Shown here: positions 1 through 10,400 of the stretch, piece by piece
Layout: every line of letters starts with the position of its first letter
How positions within the stretch are numbered: the stretch's first letter is position 1
From: Psychrobacter sp. NG254
Lineage (GTDB): Bacteria; Pseudomonadota; Gammaproteobacteria; Pseudomonadales; Moraxellaceae
DNA length: 64,000 nt
Assembly (NCBI RefSeq): GCF_015277735.1
Contig: NZ_JADHDA010000001.1
Location: forward strand, 186,001 to 250,000
Reading direction: 5' to 3'
Notes under the pieces: generated by a model
What the model saw: the letters and a program-made list of their open reading frames with translations, nothing else
The model's database searches: none
Told to the model about the DNA's origin: nothing
Made by a program: the position numbers and the translations under genes

Positions 1-818
1 AGCTTGATAGCGCGGTCAACATATTGACCCCCGCGCACGGTATAGTCTGACCCTAAGTCAAGATTACGGCCCATACCATTGAGCTTAGCTGCACGTAGCA
101 ACACCTCGTAAGAGGCTTCTGGTGACTTAGCATACGGCTCAATCCAATCAGCCAATACTTTGATTTTTTCACGCGTGTAATGACGCTGCGTCCGGTTAGG
201 AAAGTTTGGTGGATAATGACGAGCATTAGGCGATACATCTGCGATGAAATCATCGAGCAAGCTGACATCAAGCTTGTTTGTGCCAAGGCCTTTTTGCTGA
301 GGAACCAATACGGTAGTAACAAAACTCATGTCTGAGAGTTGTACTTGCGGCGTTGGTATATTAGGCAGCTGACCACTACGTAAGTCGATACCTGGGGCTG
401 TCATTGGACCTGGCTCATAAACGCGAGTGGTACCGCTCATCACAGGCGCATCATTTGGCATCATCATTTGCGATGCTGGTGGAGTCATCTGTGGCTGTGC
501 AGCACTGACAACAGCATTGTTTTGCGGTGCATTATTGAACTGCATGTTAGCTGTTGATTGGGCGTTACTCGCAGGTGCAGGTGCAGGTGCAGGTGCAGGT
601 GCTGATGTGCTTGGCTGAGCTGGGCTAGTGGTCGCGTTAGGACGAGCCAATCGGATCACACGTTTACTTGAGTCCATCGCACTTGGTACGGCCATAGACG
701 TCGCTGCGGTATCAGTTGCTGCATTGACTGGCGCAGATAGCATCATCGCGCAGGCAGCAGCCAGTGCAGTGAGTGTGGCAATCTTTGGTGACTGGCTGTT
801 AGAGAGAGTCGCTTTCAT
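1..818 (-). CDS. Secreted protein of unknown function, 3' end outside the window
   Basis: An uninterrupted minus-strand frame begins at the ATG at 818-816 and runs off the left edge without a stop, so at least 272 residues are present and the C-terminus is missing. A ribosome-binding site (AAGGTAA) lies about ten bases upstream. The N-terminus has a typical signal peptide: a short polar start, then an Ala/Leu-rich stretch ending in a PVNAA-like site near residue 31. An Ala-Pro repeat (APAPAPAPAPA) and a Gln/Asn/Met/Pro-rich linker of about 70 residues follow. The visible C-terminal part looks folded and contains a segment reading DWIEPYAKSPEASYEVLLRA. I do not recognise the family. Export to the periplasm or envelope is inferred from the signal peptide. 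The two plus-strand frames at 427-873 are its antisense shadows. Confidence 0.8.
   Translation of the reverse strand, partial: MKATLSNSQSPKIATLTALAAACAMMLSAPVNAATDTAATSMAVPSAMDSSKRVIRLARPNATTSPAQPSTSAPAPAPAPAPASNAQSTANMQFNNAPQNNAVVSAAQPQMTPPASQMMMPNDAPVMSGTTRVYEPGPMTAPGIDLRSGQLPNIPTPQVQLSDMSFVTTVLVPQQKGLGTNKLDVSLLDDFIADVSPNARHYPPNFPNRTQRHYTREKIKVLADWIEPYAKSPEASYEVLLRAAKLNGMGRNLDLGSDYTVRGGQYVDRAIK
571..600. repeat. Five tandem copies of a 6-bp unit (GCAGGT)
   Basis: Five perfect head-to-tail hexamers encode the Ala-Pro run of the secreted protein on the minus strand. Because the unit is a multiple of three, gain or loss of copies changes linker length without a frameshift. Confidence 0.9.
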
Positions 819-1027
819 AAAAAATGTTACCTTATTTGATTTATTTGACGGTTATTTATGCATTGATTGGTAGATTCTTTGGATATGTCTTTACGCTAAA
901 ATAAGACCATTACAAATACCCTAGCAAATTGAGCGTTAGGCTATCTGTGGTAGGACTGTTAATCATCAATGCGCATCATATCTAATGACATCAGTCACAC
1001 TATTGATGAAAGATACCATATCCACTA

Positions 1028-1672
1028 TTACAAATGATATGCAGTGGCTTTCATACGATTGGCCATCCAGCGCATGGTATGGCGTATCGATGGTGATAAT
1101 GCTGCGCCGCCACTGGCCAAGGCCAGCTCACGATGATGCAACTCCTCGATATCCATCTGTGCCAGTATTTCTTTTGAGCGTGTATCATGCGCGGGCAGTT
1201 GTCCGATATGCTCTTGCAGATGTTCGCTGACCTGTGCCTCTGTTTCTGCGACAAACCCTAAGCTGAACTCATTAGAGATTGCGCCTGCGACAGCACCTAG
1301 CCCGAACGACATGCCGTACCAAAGCGGGGTAAAAATACTGGCATGGCTACCAAGCTCACTCAAGCGAGTCTCACACCACACAAGGTGATCGACTTCTTCT
1401 TCAGCAGAGTGTTGCATGGCCTGTTTGACACCGCTATCTTTGGCAGCGAATGCTTGCCCATGGTACAGACCTTGTGCGCATACTTCGCCAGTATGGTTGA
1501 TACGCATGAGACCTGAGACATGTCTTGCCTCTGTGATAGTCAGCTCAGGAATTTCATCACTACTGACAGGTAGTGGACGAGTGCTAAGGTTTGAATGCGG
1601 CACGACAGCTCGTAAGGCCTTGTCGACGCCAAGTAATAATTGGTCGATTTTAGATAAAGGGCGCAGGGCCAT
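1028..1672 (-). CDS. coq7: Coq7-type 2-polyprenyl-3-methyl-6-methoxy-1,4-benzoquinone monooxygenase
   Basis: Di-iron hydroxylase of ubiquinone biosynthesis that performs the C-6 hydroxylation of the demethoxyubiquinone intermediate, in the role UbiF plays in E. coli. The 214-residue length fits the bacterial Coq7 family. Iron-ligand motifs are visible: Glu in the INHTGEVCAQGLY segment (about residues 58-70), EEEVDH (about 91-96), and the later EHLQEH and EELHHRE segments, giving the two ExxH pairs of a four-helix ferritin-like fold. The ATG at 1672 is preceded by AGGAG at good spacing. It is a single gene on the minus strand, separated from the MFS transporter upstream by about 180 bases. I see no other ubiquinone gene beside it. 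Confidence 0.95.
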   Translation of the reverse strand: MALRPLSKIDQLLLGVDKALRAVVPHSNLSTRPLPVSSDEIPELTITEARHVSGLMRINHTGEVCAQGLYHGQAFAAKDSGVKQAMQHSAEEEVDHLVWCETRLSELGSHASIFTPLWYGMSFGLGAVAGAISNEFSLGFVAETEAQVSEHLQEHIGQLPAHDTRSKEILAQMDIEELHHRELALASGGAALSPSIRHTMRWMANRMKATAYHL

Positions 1673-1853
1673 GGTTCACTCCTGATGGCGTTGAGCATTA
1701 TCGATAACGTTAGGTATATAGTGCTACAGCTTTAAATCTTAGCAACCAAAGCCAATCAATCCATATCTTTAGGAGAGTTGTTCTGGGTTAAATGGCTCTG
1801 GTCGCTATATATTTAACTTTTTAATAATACAAATTTCAGTGAGGCAATTTTAA

Positions 1854-3185
1854 CTATACAGCGTGCTCATCTTCGGTCTGAATCACCGCGTGTTTAATGT
1901 GCTTATTGAGCTTGATATACAAAAAAGCACCAAAAGCAATATTGAGCAGTCCTGTCACCATAAATAGCTGTGGTAGGCTCAGGCCTAAGGTATTTAAAAT
2001 CACAATCGCAAAAATCGCTGAGGTGACCATAAATATCGCATTAAAGATATTGTTGGCACCAACTACGCGTGCACGATGACTTTTGGGTGCATATGCTTGC
2101 ATCGACGCATATAAAGGAACGATATACAAACCACCGCTGAATCCCAAAAAGAACAAATCAATAAAGACGCGTAAGCTGCCACTGATACCAAACAAATCAC
2201 TGATACCCAATAAGGTTCCATTATTCACATTTATATCGAGTGCGGAAAGTGAAAAGTACAAATCAACAGCAAAGATACTCAAACCAGCAATACCAAAGGG
2301 CAACAAACGTAAACTGACTTGGTTTTTGGTAAAGGATTTGCATAGCAGCGAGCCGATTGAGACGCCGACAGAAAACAAGGTCAATAGGAAAATAACCACC
2401 GACTCATCACCGTTCAAAATCACCTTACTAAATTCTGGCACTTGGGTCAAAAAAGTTGCCCCATAAAACCAAAACCAGCTATTACCCAGCACGACAAAAA
2501 ACAAAAAAGGCAGTGAGTATAAGTAGCGTACCGTAGACAAACTGGTCGTAATGATATTCCAGTTAATCTTCAATGTCGGCTGCATCGCTGGCATGTTAGG
2601 GATGTAACGTGCGGCCAGATAACCAAAGACTGCGACGACCAAGACCGTGGCACTGATCCAATACAGTGATTGAGACAGTTGGGTGAGGACACCTGCGACA
2701 ATCATACCAACGAGAATAGCTAGGGAGGTGCCCATCTGAAACAGACCATTAGCACCGACCAATTCGTCTTTATTCATGGCCTGCGGTAGATACGCGTATT
2801 TAATCGGGCCAAAAAAGGTCGAATGCGTACCCATCAAAAACAACGCCACAAACAATAACGCATACCACTCAAACACAAAGCCAATCGCGGCAATGGCCAT
2901 AATGACCAATTCAAGCAGCTTAATAAACTGGGTAAGCTTTGATTTTTCGTACTTATCAGCAATTTGCCCTGCCAACGCCGAGAATAGGAAATATGGCAGT
3001 ATGAATAACATCGCTGCTAGATTGTTTAAAATACTGACTTCCATTCCCAGCTGGCTAGCTGCGGTATAAGTCAGTACCAGAATGAGAGCTTGCTTAAAAA
3101 TATTGTCGTTAAATGCGCCCAAAAATTGGGTAAAAAACATGGCACTAAAACGGCGGTGCTTAAATAACTGGAACTGACTGGACAT
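1854..3185 (-). CDS. MFS transporter, LplT-like
   Basis: A 443-residue polytopic membrane protein with the 12-helix pattern of the major facilitator superfamily. The N-terminus (FxAMFFTQFLGAFNDNIFKQALI) is the hallmark of the lysophospholipid transporter LplT and of the MFS half of bifunctional LplT-Aas proteins. A basic cytoplasmic loop after helix 2 (AGQIADKYEKSKL) matches the MFS signature motif. The family flips lysophosphatidylethanolamine inward for re-acylation. No acyltransferase (aas) gene follows here, so substrate assignment is by family resemblance only. The ATG at 3185 has an AGGA ribosome-binding site. Other MFS subfamilies share this N-terminus, so I withhold a gene symbol. Confidence 0.8.
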   Translation of the reverse strand: MSSQFQLFKHRRFSAMFFTQFLGAFNDNIFKQALILVLTYTAASQLGMEVSILNNLAAMLFILPYFLFSALAGQIADKYEKSKLTQFIKLLELVIMAIAAIGFVFEWYALLFVALFLMGTHSTFFGPIKYAYLPQAMNKDELVGANGLFQMGTSLAILVGMIVAGVLTQLSQSLYWISATVLVVAVFGYLAARYIPNMPAMQPTLKINWNIITTSLSTVRYLYSLPFLFFVVLGNSWFWFYGATFLTQVPEFSKVILNGDESVVIFLLTLFSVGVSIGSLLCKSFTKNQVSLRLLPFGIAGLSIFAVDLYFSLSALDINVNNGTLLGISDLFGISGSLRVFIDLFFLGFSGGLYIVPLYASMQAYAPKSHRARVVGANNIFNAIFMVTSAIFAIVILNTLGLSLPQLFMVTGLLNIAFGAFLYIKLNKHIKHAVIQTEDEHAV

Positions 3186-3651
3186 GGATATTCCTACAGA
3201 TAAATCGCGGCTGATAGAGTAAAGAGCAGTGCTAACTATAGTTATTTATATAGTCATAATCGTTAATATTATCAAAAACTTATCGAAATATAGCGTAGGT
3301 TTTATCGATATTAAGCCGTATAATAGCAAGGCTTCATAAAAAATACATGTGACGGGCGCTATGATTTCATAATTATCTAAGTTATGATTTGTAAATTTTG
3401 CATGATTGCTTTATAAGGTGTGGTGCCCATACCTTTGTGCATTACTATTTGCTAAGGTCGCTATCATTTGTATCATGACACATCGTACGGTGATAGCGCA
3501 CAGCACAAGATGGCAATCTGAGCGGTCAAAATTAAGAGCAAGGTAGTAAACCATTAATTGCAGCCAACTGCTATAAGTTTATTCACCGGTCAGACTGAGC
3601 GATGGTTTATCGCTGACACAGCTGCGCCGCGTGAGATGATAGGACGTAAAT
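3186..3651. other. Intergenic region between the divergent transporter and tamA
   Basis: 466 bases without a convincing gene. It should hold divergent promoters. A TATAAT at 3319-3324 has a poor -35 (TAGGTT) 17 bases before it. An 8-bp inverted repeat, CGCTATCA at 3459-3466 and TGATAGCG at 3491-3498, is the only clear symmetry. Nothing resembling a known RNA was seen. Confidence 0.5.
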
Positions 3652-6600
3652 ATGACCCAGCAGCCTTTAAGTCGAGCACCTCATGCAACACTGACACCGC
3701 ATCATACAGTTATTATGCAAAACGATAGCGGTGTTCACTGTGCTCACAATACTGCGCCGCGTGTGCATTTTTCGCGTTCAGCACTTTTTACAGCGCTTGC
3801 CACCAGCCTGATAGGCATTGCCCCTGCGGCATTGGCAGATACCACAAATTATAGCAACTACAGTAATGACGCCAATCAGTCCAAAGCTAATCAAGTAGCT
3901 GACGATGAAGCAACCACACTGTCAGCAGATGACAATCTACCAGAAAATAATCAACCAGCAGATGATACAGAAAGTGACAGCCAACTCGATGCTGCTTTAG
4001 ATGCACTGCGTCTAAAAAAAGCGGTCGAGCAAGGTATCATCGAGCAATCGGTATTAGACGATTATAGAGAACAAACCCTCAGTATCAAAAAGCCTAACGC
4101 GAATAGTGTCTCTTCTCAAAATAGTAGCACCCAACCCAACAGTTTAAAAAGTAGCAGCACTCAAAATAGCAGTAGCGCTCAAGATATAGACACGTTCGAC
4201 GAAGACGTGGCGCTGCAGGCGGCTGTCGTACAGCAACAGGGCTATCAGATGATGACGCCTGAACAGATTGATCGTGAGCTGGCTGCGCTGGATCTAGAAA
4301 ATTCGCAAGACATTAACGGCCTGAACAGTCAAAACAATAGCAGTAACAACGACAGTGACTTTGATGTACCTGTTGCGATGCTTACGGACACGTCACCGCC
4401 GATCGGGCTAGACATCGATTTAGATGCGACCAGTGTACCCACGCCGAGTAATCTTGAGACCTTGGGTCAGAGTGACTCAACTATAAAACAGGCTGCTGCT
4501 ACCACGCTGTCGCGCCCAATCACGGTGACTGACTCTGTAAGTAATGGGCGTGCCAATCAAGAAAACGGTACCAGTAGTACAGACAGTATCACTGTAGAAA
4601 ACGCTATCAATAACGATGAAGTCATGACGGTTAGTGATGATGTAGCGGCTAGTGACAATACAGGCAGTGAAGTGGGTACCACAGCTAATATTATCAATCC
4701 TGATGACTACTTACCGGATTATCAAACCGACACTCAAGCAGTCGATCAAAGTATTAATGCCACTGAACAGAAAAAGCCACGCGCGCGTAACAGAGGCAAT
4801 ATCGTAAAACGTCTCTATAATCGTTTTTTTGGCGATGGTGTCATAGCGCTGCCAAATGTAGAAACCACTATTTATCTACAGCAAGCAGCCGATAAAAACA
4901 GTGACATTGAAGACAATGACATTGAAAACAGTGCCGACAGTGGTTTAATGGGTACTCGCTCAACGAGTCTTGACGCTACGAGTGATAAGGTAAAGCTCGT
5001 TGAAGCAGATACTGATGTGCAGCCAATGAAAAATATCAAAGCAGCACTCGATGAAACGACCGTACAATCACTCGTTGATTTTACAGCAGCTCTGCCACGC
5101 TTACGACAGACTGCGATGGATGCTGCTAAAGCAGTTGGTTATTACGAGGTTAACTTACGGCTGCGTCAGCCCAATCGAGATACGATCGAGGTCATCATCG
5201 AAGATTTGGGTGAGCCGGTACTCGTGGATAGCCGCATTGTCGAGATTCGCGGTGAAGGTAGTGAGCAAGAAGAGTTTATCGCGCTCCAAGAAGAGTTGCC
5301 GCCGCAAGAAGGTGATGTCTTCAATCACCGTGTCTATAAAAGCAGCAAGGCTGCGCTCGAAGCGCTGAGCAATACCTATGGGTATTTTGATCAATACTGG
5401 TTAAACAAATCGGTTGATATCATCTTGCCCGATAACAAAGCCGATGTGTCTTTGGTCTATAACACTGGGGATCGCTACGCATTTGACGATGTTGTGTTTT
5501 TTACTTATGACGCAAAAACCAATACCTTAACCCAAGATCCTGACAAGTTGCCAGTTGAGTTGTCATTGTTGCAGCAGTTATATGGCTTTACGCCAGGACA
5601 GCCTTTTTATCGTCCTGATGTGACCAAATTTAGTAATGATTTATCAGCGACGCGCTATTTTAATACCGTCAATGTCGAATCGATACTACCACCAGATGAT
5701 AGCAGTAGAACCAGTACTTTGGCATTCGATAACGCACCAAATAATAGCAGTAACACGTTAGATGATGATGTGGATAGCGGTGATGGTTCAGAAGCTATTA
5801 ATAATAACGATAACGATGTGCTAACAGCATTTAAAGACGGTCAGGCCAGTGCAGAAAACACCAGTAATGACAACAGCGACATTGGTGCAGCGGGTGACAG
5901 TACATCAGGTAGCAGTAGCGGCGAGACGGTCAATCCTGCTGACATAGCGGCTATCGAGTTTGAAGCGGATGAAGCCACCCTCGATAAGCTAAAGGCCATC
6001 CAGCAAAAAGCAGATCGTCTCAGCCGTTTGCCAAATGACCGCGTACTTGATGAGAAGCAACAAGAAACAGACAGTATCTTGGGTAAAATCAGTGATTCAA
6101 TTACCAATGTCGCACAAAAAATATTCCCTGATGAAGTCAGTATACTCGCTGATGAGAACTTTGTACCGCCAACCTTAGCAGGGCGTAAAACTCCGCAAGA
6201 AGTAGCAGAGAGTAAAAAAATACCGCTCTATGTGTTTGTCGCTGCCAACAAGCCGCGCGATGCGCAAGTTGGACTGGGTTATGGTACCGATACAGGCGTT
6301 CGAGCGACAGCAAAAATAGACTATAACCTCCTTAACCGTCAGGGCTATCAAGCAGGCGCGGAGACTGAGGTATCAAGAATTAGTAAAAACGTCGCAGTCT
6401 ATGCGAGCAGGCCATGGAACCATCCGCTGAATGATAAGTTAGATGCGCGCCTCACCTATGAAGAAGAAGTCATTGATCAAGGTGAAGGCAACTTTGATCT
6501 ATCGACCAAAACGCTCAAAGCTGCCTTGGCACGCAATATCCGCCGTGATAATGGCTGGAACCGAAGCTACTCTGTGCGCTATCGTTTAGATGAGCTTGAA

Positions 6601-7251
6601 ACGGGCGTTGATGGGGCAGCACTTGATGACTTGCCAATCCGCTTCACCTCATCAAGTCCAAAACAAAGAGCGCTGTTGTTTGGTTATGGCATGAATAAAA
6701 CTGAAGTTGATAATGCGACCAATCCAACGCAAGGTATCCGTCAGTATTATTCGATTGAAGCAGGCAGCGACGCCGCGTTAAGTGATACAGATTTGGCGAT
6801 TGTACGAGCTGGTGTCAGCGGTATCTATAGCTTTGGTGAAGATAAAAAGCACCAAGTGCTTGGTAGTGTTAATACAGGCTATATCTGGGCAGATGATTTT
6901 TATGATGTGCCTTATAAACTGCGCTTTTTTGCAGGCGGTGATCAAAGTATCCGTGGTTATGACTATGAGAGCTTATCGCCATTGGACAAAGGTTATTTGA
7001 CAGGTGGTCAGATACTAGCGGTCGGTAGCGCAGAGTACAATTACGAATTTAAACCTGGATTCCGCGGCGCGTTCTTTACTGATGTTGGTAATGCGTATGA
7101 CAAAGACTTTGAAACAGAGACAAAAGTCGGTGTCGGTGTCGGTATCCGCTGGGCATCTCCAGTAGGTATGGTACGTGTTGATGTGGCCGCTGGTGTGACA
7201 GAGGAGAGTATTCCTGTGCGACTACACTTCTTTATTGGTTCCCCTTTATAA
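3652..7251 (+). CDS. tamA: TamA, outer-membrane Omp85-family subunit of the translocation and assembly module
   Basis: Omp85/BamA-type outer-membrane protein that works with TamB in envelope biogenesis. At 1199 residues it is about twice the length of E. coli TamA. The ATG at 3652 has AGGA at good spacing; a hydrophobic signal segment ends in PAALA near residue 62, after an unusually long 44-residue n-region (an internal ATG at 3715 would shorten it). Residues about 63-460 are Asp/Asn/Ser/Gln-rich with few predicted folds. POTRA-like sequence occupies about 465-660, a second acidic Asn/Ser/Asp-rich insert about 680-770, and the beta barrel about 855-1199. The barrel carries the diagnostic IRGYDYES motif near residue 1100 and ends in a C-terminal beta strand rich in hydrophobics. 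tamB follows after ~210 bases containing a repeat element. Confidence 0.92.
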   Translation: MTQQPLSRAPHATLTPHHTVIMQNDSGVHCAHNTAPRVHFSRSALFTALATSLIGIAPAALADTTNYSNYSNDANQSKANQVADDEATTLSADDNLPENNQPADDTESDSQLDAALDALRLKKAVEQGIIEQSVLDDYREQTLSIKKPNANSVSSQNSSTQPNSLKSSSTQNSSSAQDIDTFDEDVALQAAVVQQQGYQMMTPEQIDRELAALDLENSQDINGLNSQNNSSNNDSDFDVPVAMLTDTSPPIGLDIDLDATSVPTPSNLETLGQSDSTIKQAAATTLSRPITVTDSVSNGRANQENGTSSTDSITVENAINNDEVMTVSDDVAASDNTGSEVGTTANIINPDDYLPDYQTDTQAVDQSINATEQKKPRARNRGNIVKRLYNRFFGDGVIALPNVETTIYLQQAADKNSDIEDNDIENSADSGLMGTRSTSLDATSDKVKLVEADTDVQPMKNIKAALDETTVQSLVDFTAALPRLRQTAMDAAKAVGYYEVNLRLRQPNRDTIEVIIEDLGEPVLVDSRIVEIRGEGSEQEEFIALQEELPPQEGDVFNHRVYKSSKAALEALSNTYGYFDQYWLNKSVDIILPDNKADVSLVYNTGDRYAFDDVVFFTYDAKTNTLTQDPDKLPVELSLLQQLYGFTPGQPFYRPDVTKFSNDLSATRYFNTVNVESILPPDDSSRTSTLAFDNAPNNSSNTLDDDVDSGDGSEAINNNDNDVLTAFKDGQASAENTSNDNSDIGAAGDSTSGSSSGETVNPADIAAIEFEADEATLDKLKAIQQKADRLSRLPNDRVLDEKQQETDSILGKISDSITNVAQKIFPDEVSILADENFVPPTLAGRKTPQEVAESKKIPLYVFVAANKPRDAQVGLGYGTDTGVRATAKIDYNLLNRQGYQAGAETEVSRISKNVAVYASRPWNHPLNDKLDARLTYEEEVIDQGEGNFDLSTKTLKAALARNIRRDNGWNRSYSVRYRLDELETGVDGAALDDLPIRFTSSSPKQRALLFGYGMNKTEVDNATNPTQGIRQYYSIEAGSDAALSDTDLAIVRAGVSGIYSFGEDKKHQVLGSVNTGYIWADDFYDVPYKLRFFAGGDQSIRGYDYESLSPLDKGYLTGGQILAVGSAEYNYEFKPGFRGAFFTDVGNAYDKDFETETKVGVGVGIRWASPVGMVRVDVAAGVTEESIPVRLHFFIGSPL

Positions 7252-7283
7252 TGGTATAGCGGCCTAGTTTTGTCATAGTATTA

Positions 7284-7390
7284 TATAGTCGATTCAATTT
7301 AAAAATAATACAAGGCAACCGAGTGTAGATGTATATTAAATACTTCAAGCGAGGTTAACGCAGTAATAATTTTATAGTGGAATGACTATA
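7284..7390. repeat. MITE-like 107-bp repeat, copy 1, between tamA and tamB
   Basis: The element begins TATAGTC and ends GACTATA, with imperfect terminal inverted repeats extending about 25 bases inward. Its reverse complement aligns along its whole length with the 108-bp element at 12472-12579: shared blocks include GTTA..CTC.CT.GA.GTA, TTGCCTTGTA and the GACTATA end. TA dinucleotides at both ends are compatible with TA-target insertion, as made by IS630/Tc1-type transposases. No coding capacity. Confidence 0.75.
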
Positions 7391-7467
7391 GTCTAGCCCT
7401 TAAACCGCTTTATATATTATCCATCGTACCGATTGCTGGTCATCATTCTTTAACGTAGTTGAGTGTC

Positions 7468-10400
7468 ATGCTGACAAAAAATACCCCGCCTAATCCTGCA
7501 CCAGATGAAGATCCAGCACAGCGCGATGCGCGTGCGGTCAGGCGGTTTTATCCGCTCTCGTTTTTGCTCAAACTATTGGGGCTGATGCTCGTTATCCTTG
7601 CGATCATGTTTGCGATATTTTTCTATGCCGCAGGCACCGATGCAGGTACAAAGTTTATTTTAGAAAAAGTCAGTGCCGAGACAGGTATCGATTTTCAGTA
7701 TGGACAAGGCAACTTGCGCGATGGTATCTGGGTGACAGATATCGATATCGAGGCCACAGAAGACCTTGAGATATTGGTAGACAAAGCTTATGTCAAAATA
7801 GGCTGGCGCGCGGTATTTGCAAAAGAGGTGCATCTTAGTGACGCCACGATACAAACCATTGAAATCATCAATAAGAAGCCTCCTACGGGTGAGCCGTTTG
7901 ATTATAAGACCCTAAAACTGCCAGTCAATCTGCGTTTTGATCAAGCCACTATCAAAAAAGTCATTTATAAACAAGTCACCAAAGATCCCATCATCATCAA
8001 TAACATCAAAGCGCGTGATCTGACATGGGTGGGTAGCACCGTCACGGTCGGTCGCGGTGATTTACAGTATGCTGATATTGTCAAAGTCAGTGCCCTACAA
8101 GGTGAGATTGACCTGCAGGGCGACTATCCATTAGATTTGAGTGCGATTGCAGAAGTCAGCGCCCTCGAAAAAGCCTATATCGACCCATTGAATATCACGG
8201 CAACAGGGACGCTAAAACGTACTGTGGGTAAAGTGCGTAGCCGTTATAACGATAACGATGTTCGCGGTGATTTCGTGGTGCAAGGATTGGATGCAGGATC
8301 GCCGTTTGATGCAAAACTCCAATGGGACGATATTCTTATCCCCTATGCAGAGGGTCAAGACATCCGTCTACAGAGTGGTATCGCGACAGCATCGGGTGTC
8401 ATATCTGATATACGACTTCGTATCAATACTGACCTGACGGCCAAAGACATTCCCTCTGGCCACTATCAAGGCCGTGCGGTTATTGCCAACAGTCAGCTAC
8501 GTATTGATCGCTTAGAAGCAGACGTGCCAGCGGGTCGTTTGGCGTTGCAGGGTATCTTGGACTGGAAAGAGGGTTTTGAGGCGACCATACGTGCGTCTGG
8601 TCGCAATTTTGATATTCGCCGTGCCATTCCTGATGAATATGCGGACTTTAAAGCCTACGCCCCAAAAACCCTTGATGGCAGAGTGTCCTTACGTTATCTA
8701 CAGAAAAACAGCACGGGCAACACACAAATTGATGCTGACTTGCGTCAGCGTGATGGTGAGCATGTCAATGCCAATATGATCTTTGGTAAAACATCAGCCA
8801 AGTCCACACAAGTAGCCCCTTTGTATATCGATGCTAAATGGGAAAATCTCATACGCCGTGATGTGCCCAATATTGGCAATATTGACAGTCCTAGCGGTCA
8901 AGCAGACGTCATTCTTCGCGGTTCACGCCTCTCAGTCGATGCCAATGCGGTTATCAAAGAGCTCAATGCTGCTCCCAAAGGTAACTATGATGTACGCTTG
9001 CGTAAAGCAGGAGACATCATTGATATCAATCGTCTCAACTATAATGGCATCGTCGGCGACCTATCAGGGACTGGGCAGATTCAACTGGCCAATAAAAAGC
9101 GTCCACTGACCTGGCAAATCGATGCCAGTACCAAAGGGTTACTACCCAAAGAGTACCGCAGCGACTTGCCGCTTGAGCGCCTGACCGGACGTATCAGTGC
9201 GCGTGGTCGATTGCTGAATATCACAAAAAGTGGTGTCAGTGGTCAGCGCCATGTCATAACACTAAACAATACCGATATGCAAGCACAGCTTGATGCCACG
9301 CAAAACAGTCGTACCATCGGTATCAAAGGTAGTGGTGATGCGAGCGTCGATATCGTCGGCGGTGAGCTGTCTGTCTTCGATGTACGTTTTGATGGTCAGG
9401 TCGATACGGCAGACGTACCAGCGGGCCGTCTCTCTATCGATGCTGCGGGCACACCAAAACTGATTCGTGTTCGGAAACTCAATTACAATGGTGAAGCGGG
9501 TGCAGTCAAAGCCAATGGTGTCATAGATTTACGTAAAAACATTGGTTGGACGATTGATGGCCGCTTTGATCAGTTCAATGTGGGTTACTTCTTGCCTAAC
9601 AATCCAGCCATCATTACAGGGGATCTAAAAACCAGTGGTGAGTGGCAAAATGCGCCCAAAAATAGCGCAAATGCCACCGGTAAATTACAGCGTTTCGCGA
9701 TTAATTTTGACGGTGTATTGGATGCTGAGCAATTGCCAGCAGGCAAGTTATCCATCGAGGCCAGTGGCGATAGCCAGTTGATTCGAATCAAGCGATTCCG
9801 TCACGTAGGCGCTGCGGGCAGCATCAATGCTAGTGGTACTGTCGATGTCCGAAAAGGTATTGCTTGGGATGTCAATGCGGTGATGGATCGCTTTAACATT
9901 GGGTATTTCTTAAAGGATACGCCAAGTCGTATTACTGGTACAATCGATACTGATGGTAGTTGGGGTGACACGCAGCAAATTATCAATATTAAGCAAGTAA
10001 ACTTAAGTGGCATGCTAAAAGGTCAACCGCTTAGTGCGAAAGGCAGCCTATCAGCGAAGATGCGTTTACCAAAAGATTTGGCAAGCTATCTTAAACGACT
10101 ACAAACACAAGATGCCCAAGCACAGTACAAGCAAGTCAATGCTTTAATAGATAGCTTAAATGCCAATAACTTGGTACTGCGTTGGGGTGATAATTACGTC
10201 ACTGCTAATGGCAATGCCAAGCAACTACAAACCAAAATCAACATCACTAGCTTAGACCAGCTATCAAGTCAGCTGGCTGGAAAAGTCACTGGCGGTGCGA
10301 CGTTGTCACAGCCAGCAGGTCAGGCATTACCCACCATTTATATTGATTTGGTCGGAGAACGCCTTGCCTTGCCAGGTTTTGTACTGCGTCAAGGCCGGGT

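Noticed and set aside
427..873. Two plus-strand open frames (63 and 81 codons)
   Set aside because: They are antisense to the secreted protein, and the Gly/Ala-rich product is merely the other reading of its Ala-Pro repeat.
7252..7467. A short gene between tamA and tamB
   Set aside because: The gap is largely the TATAGTC repeat; no open frame of useful length or ribosome-binding site is present.
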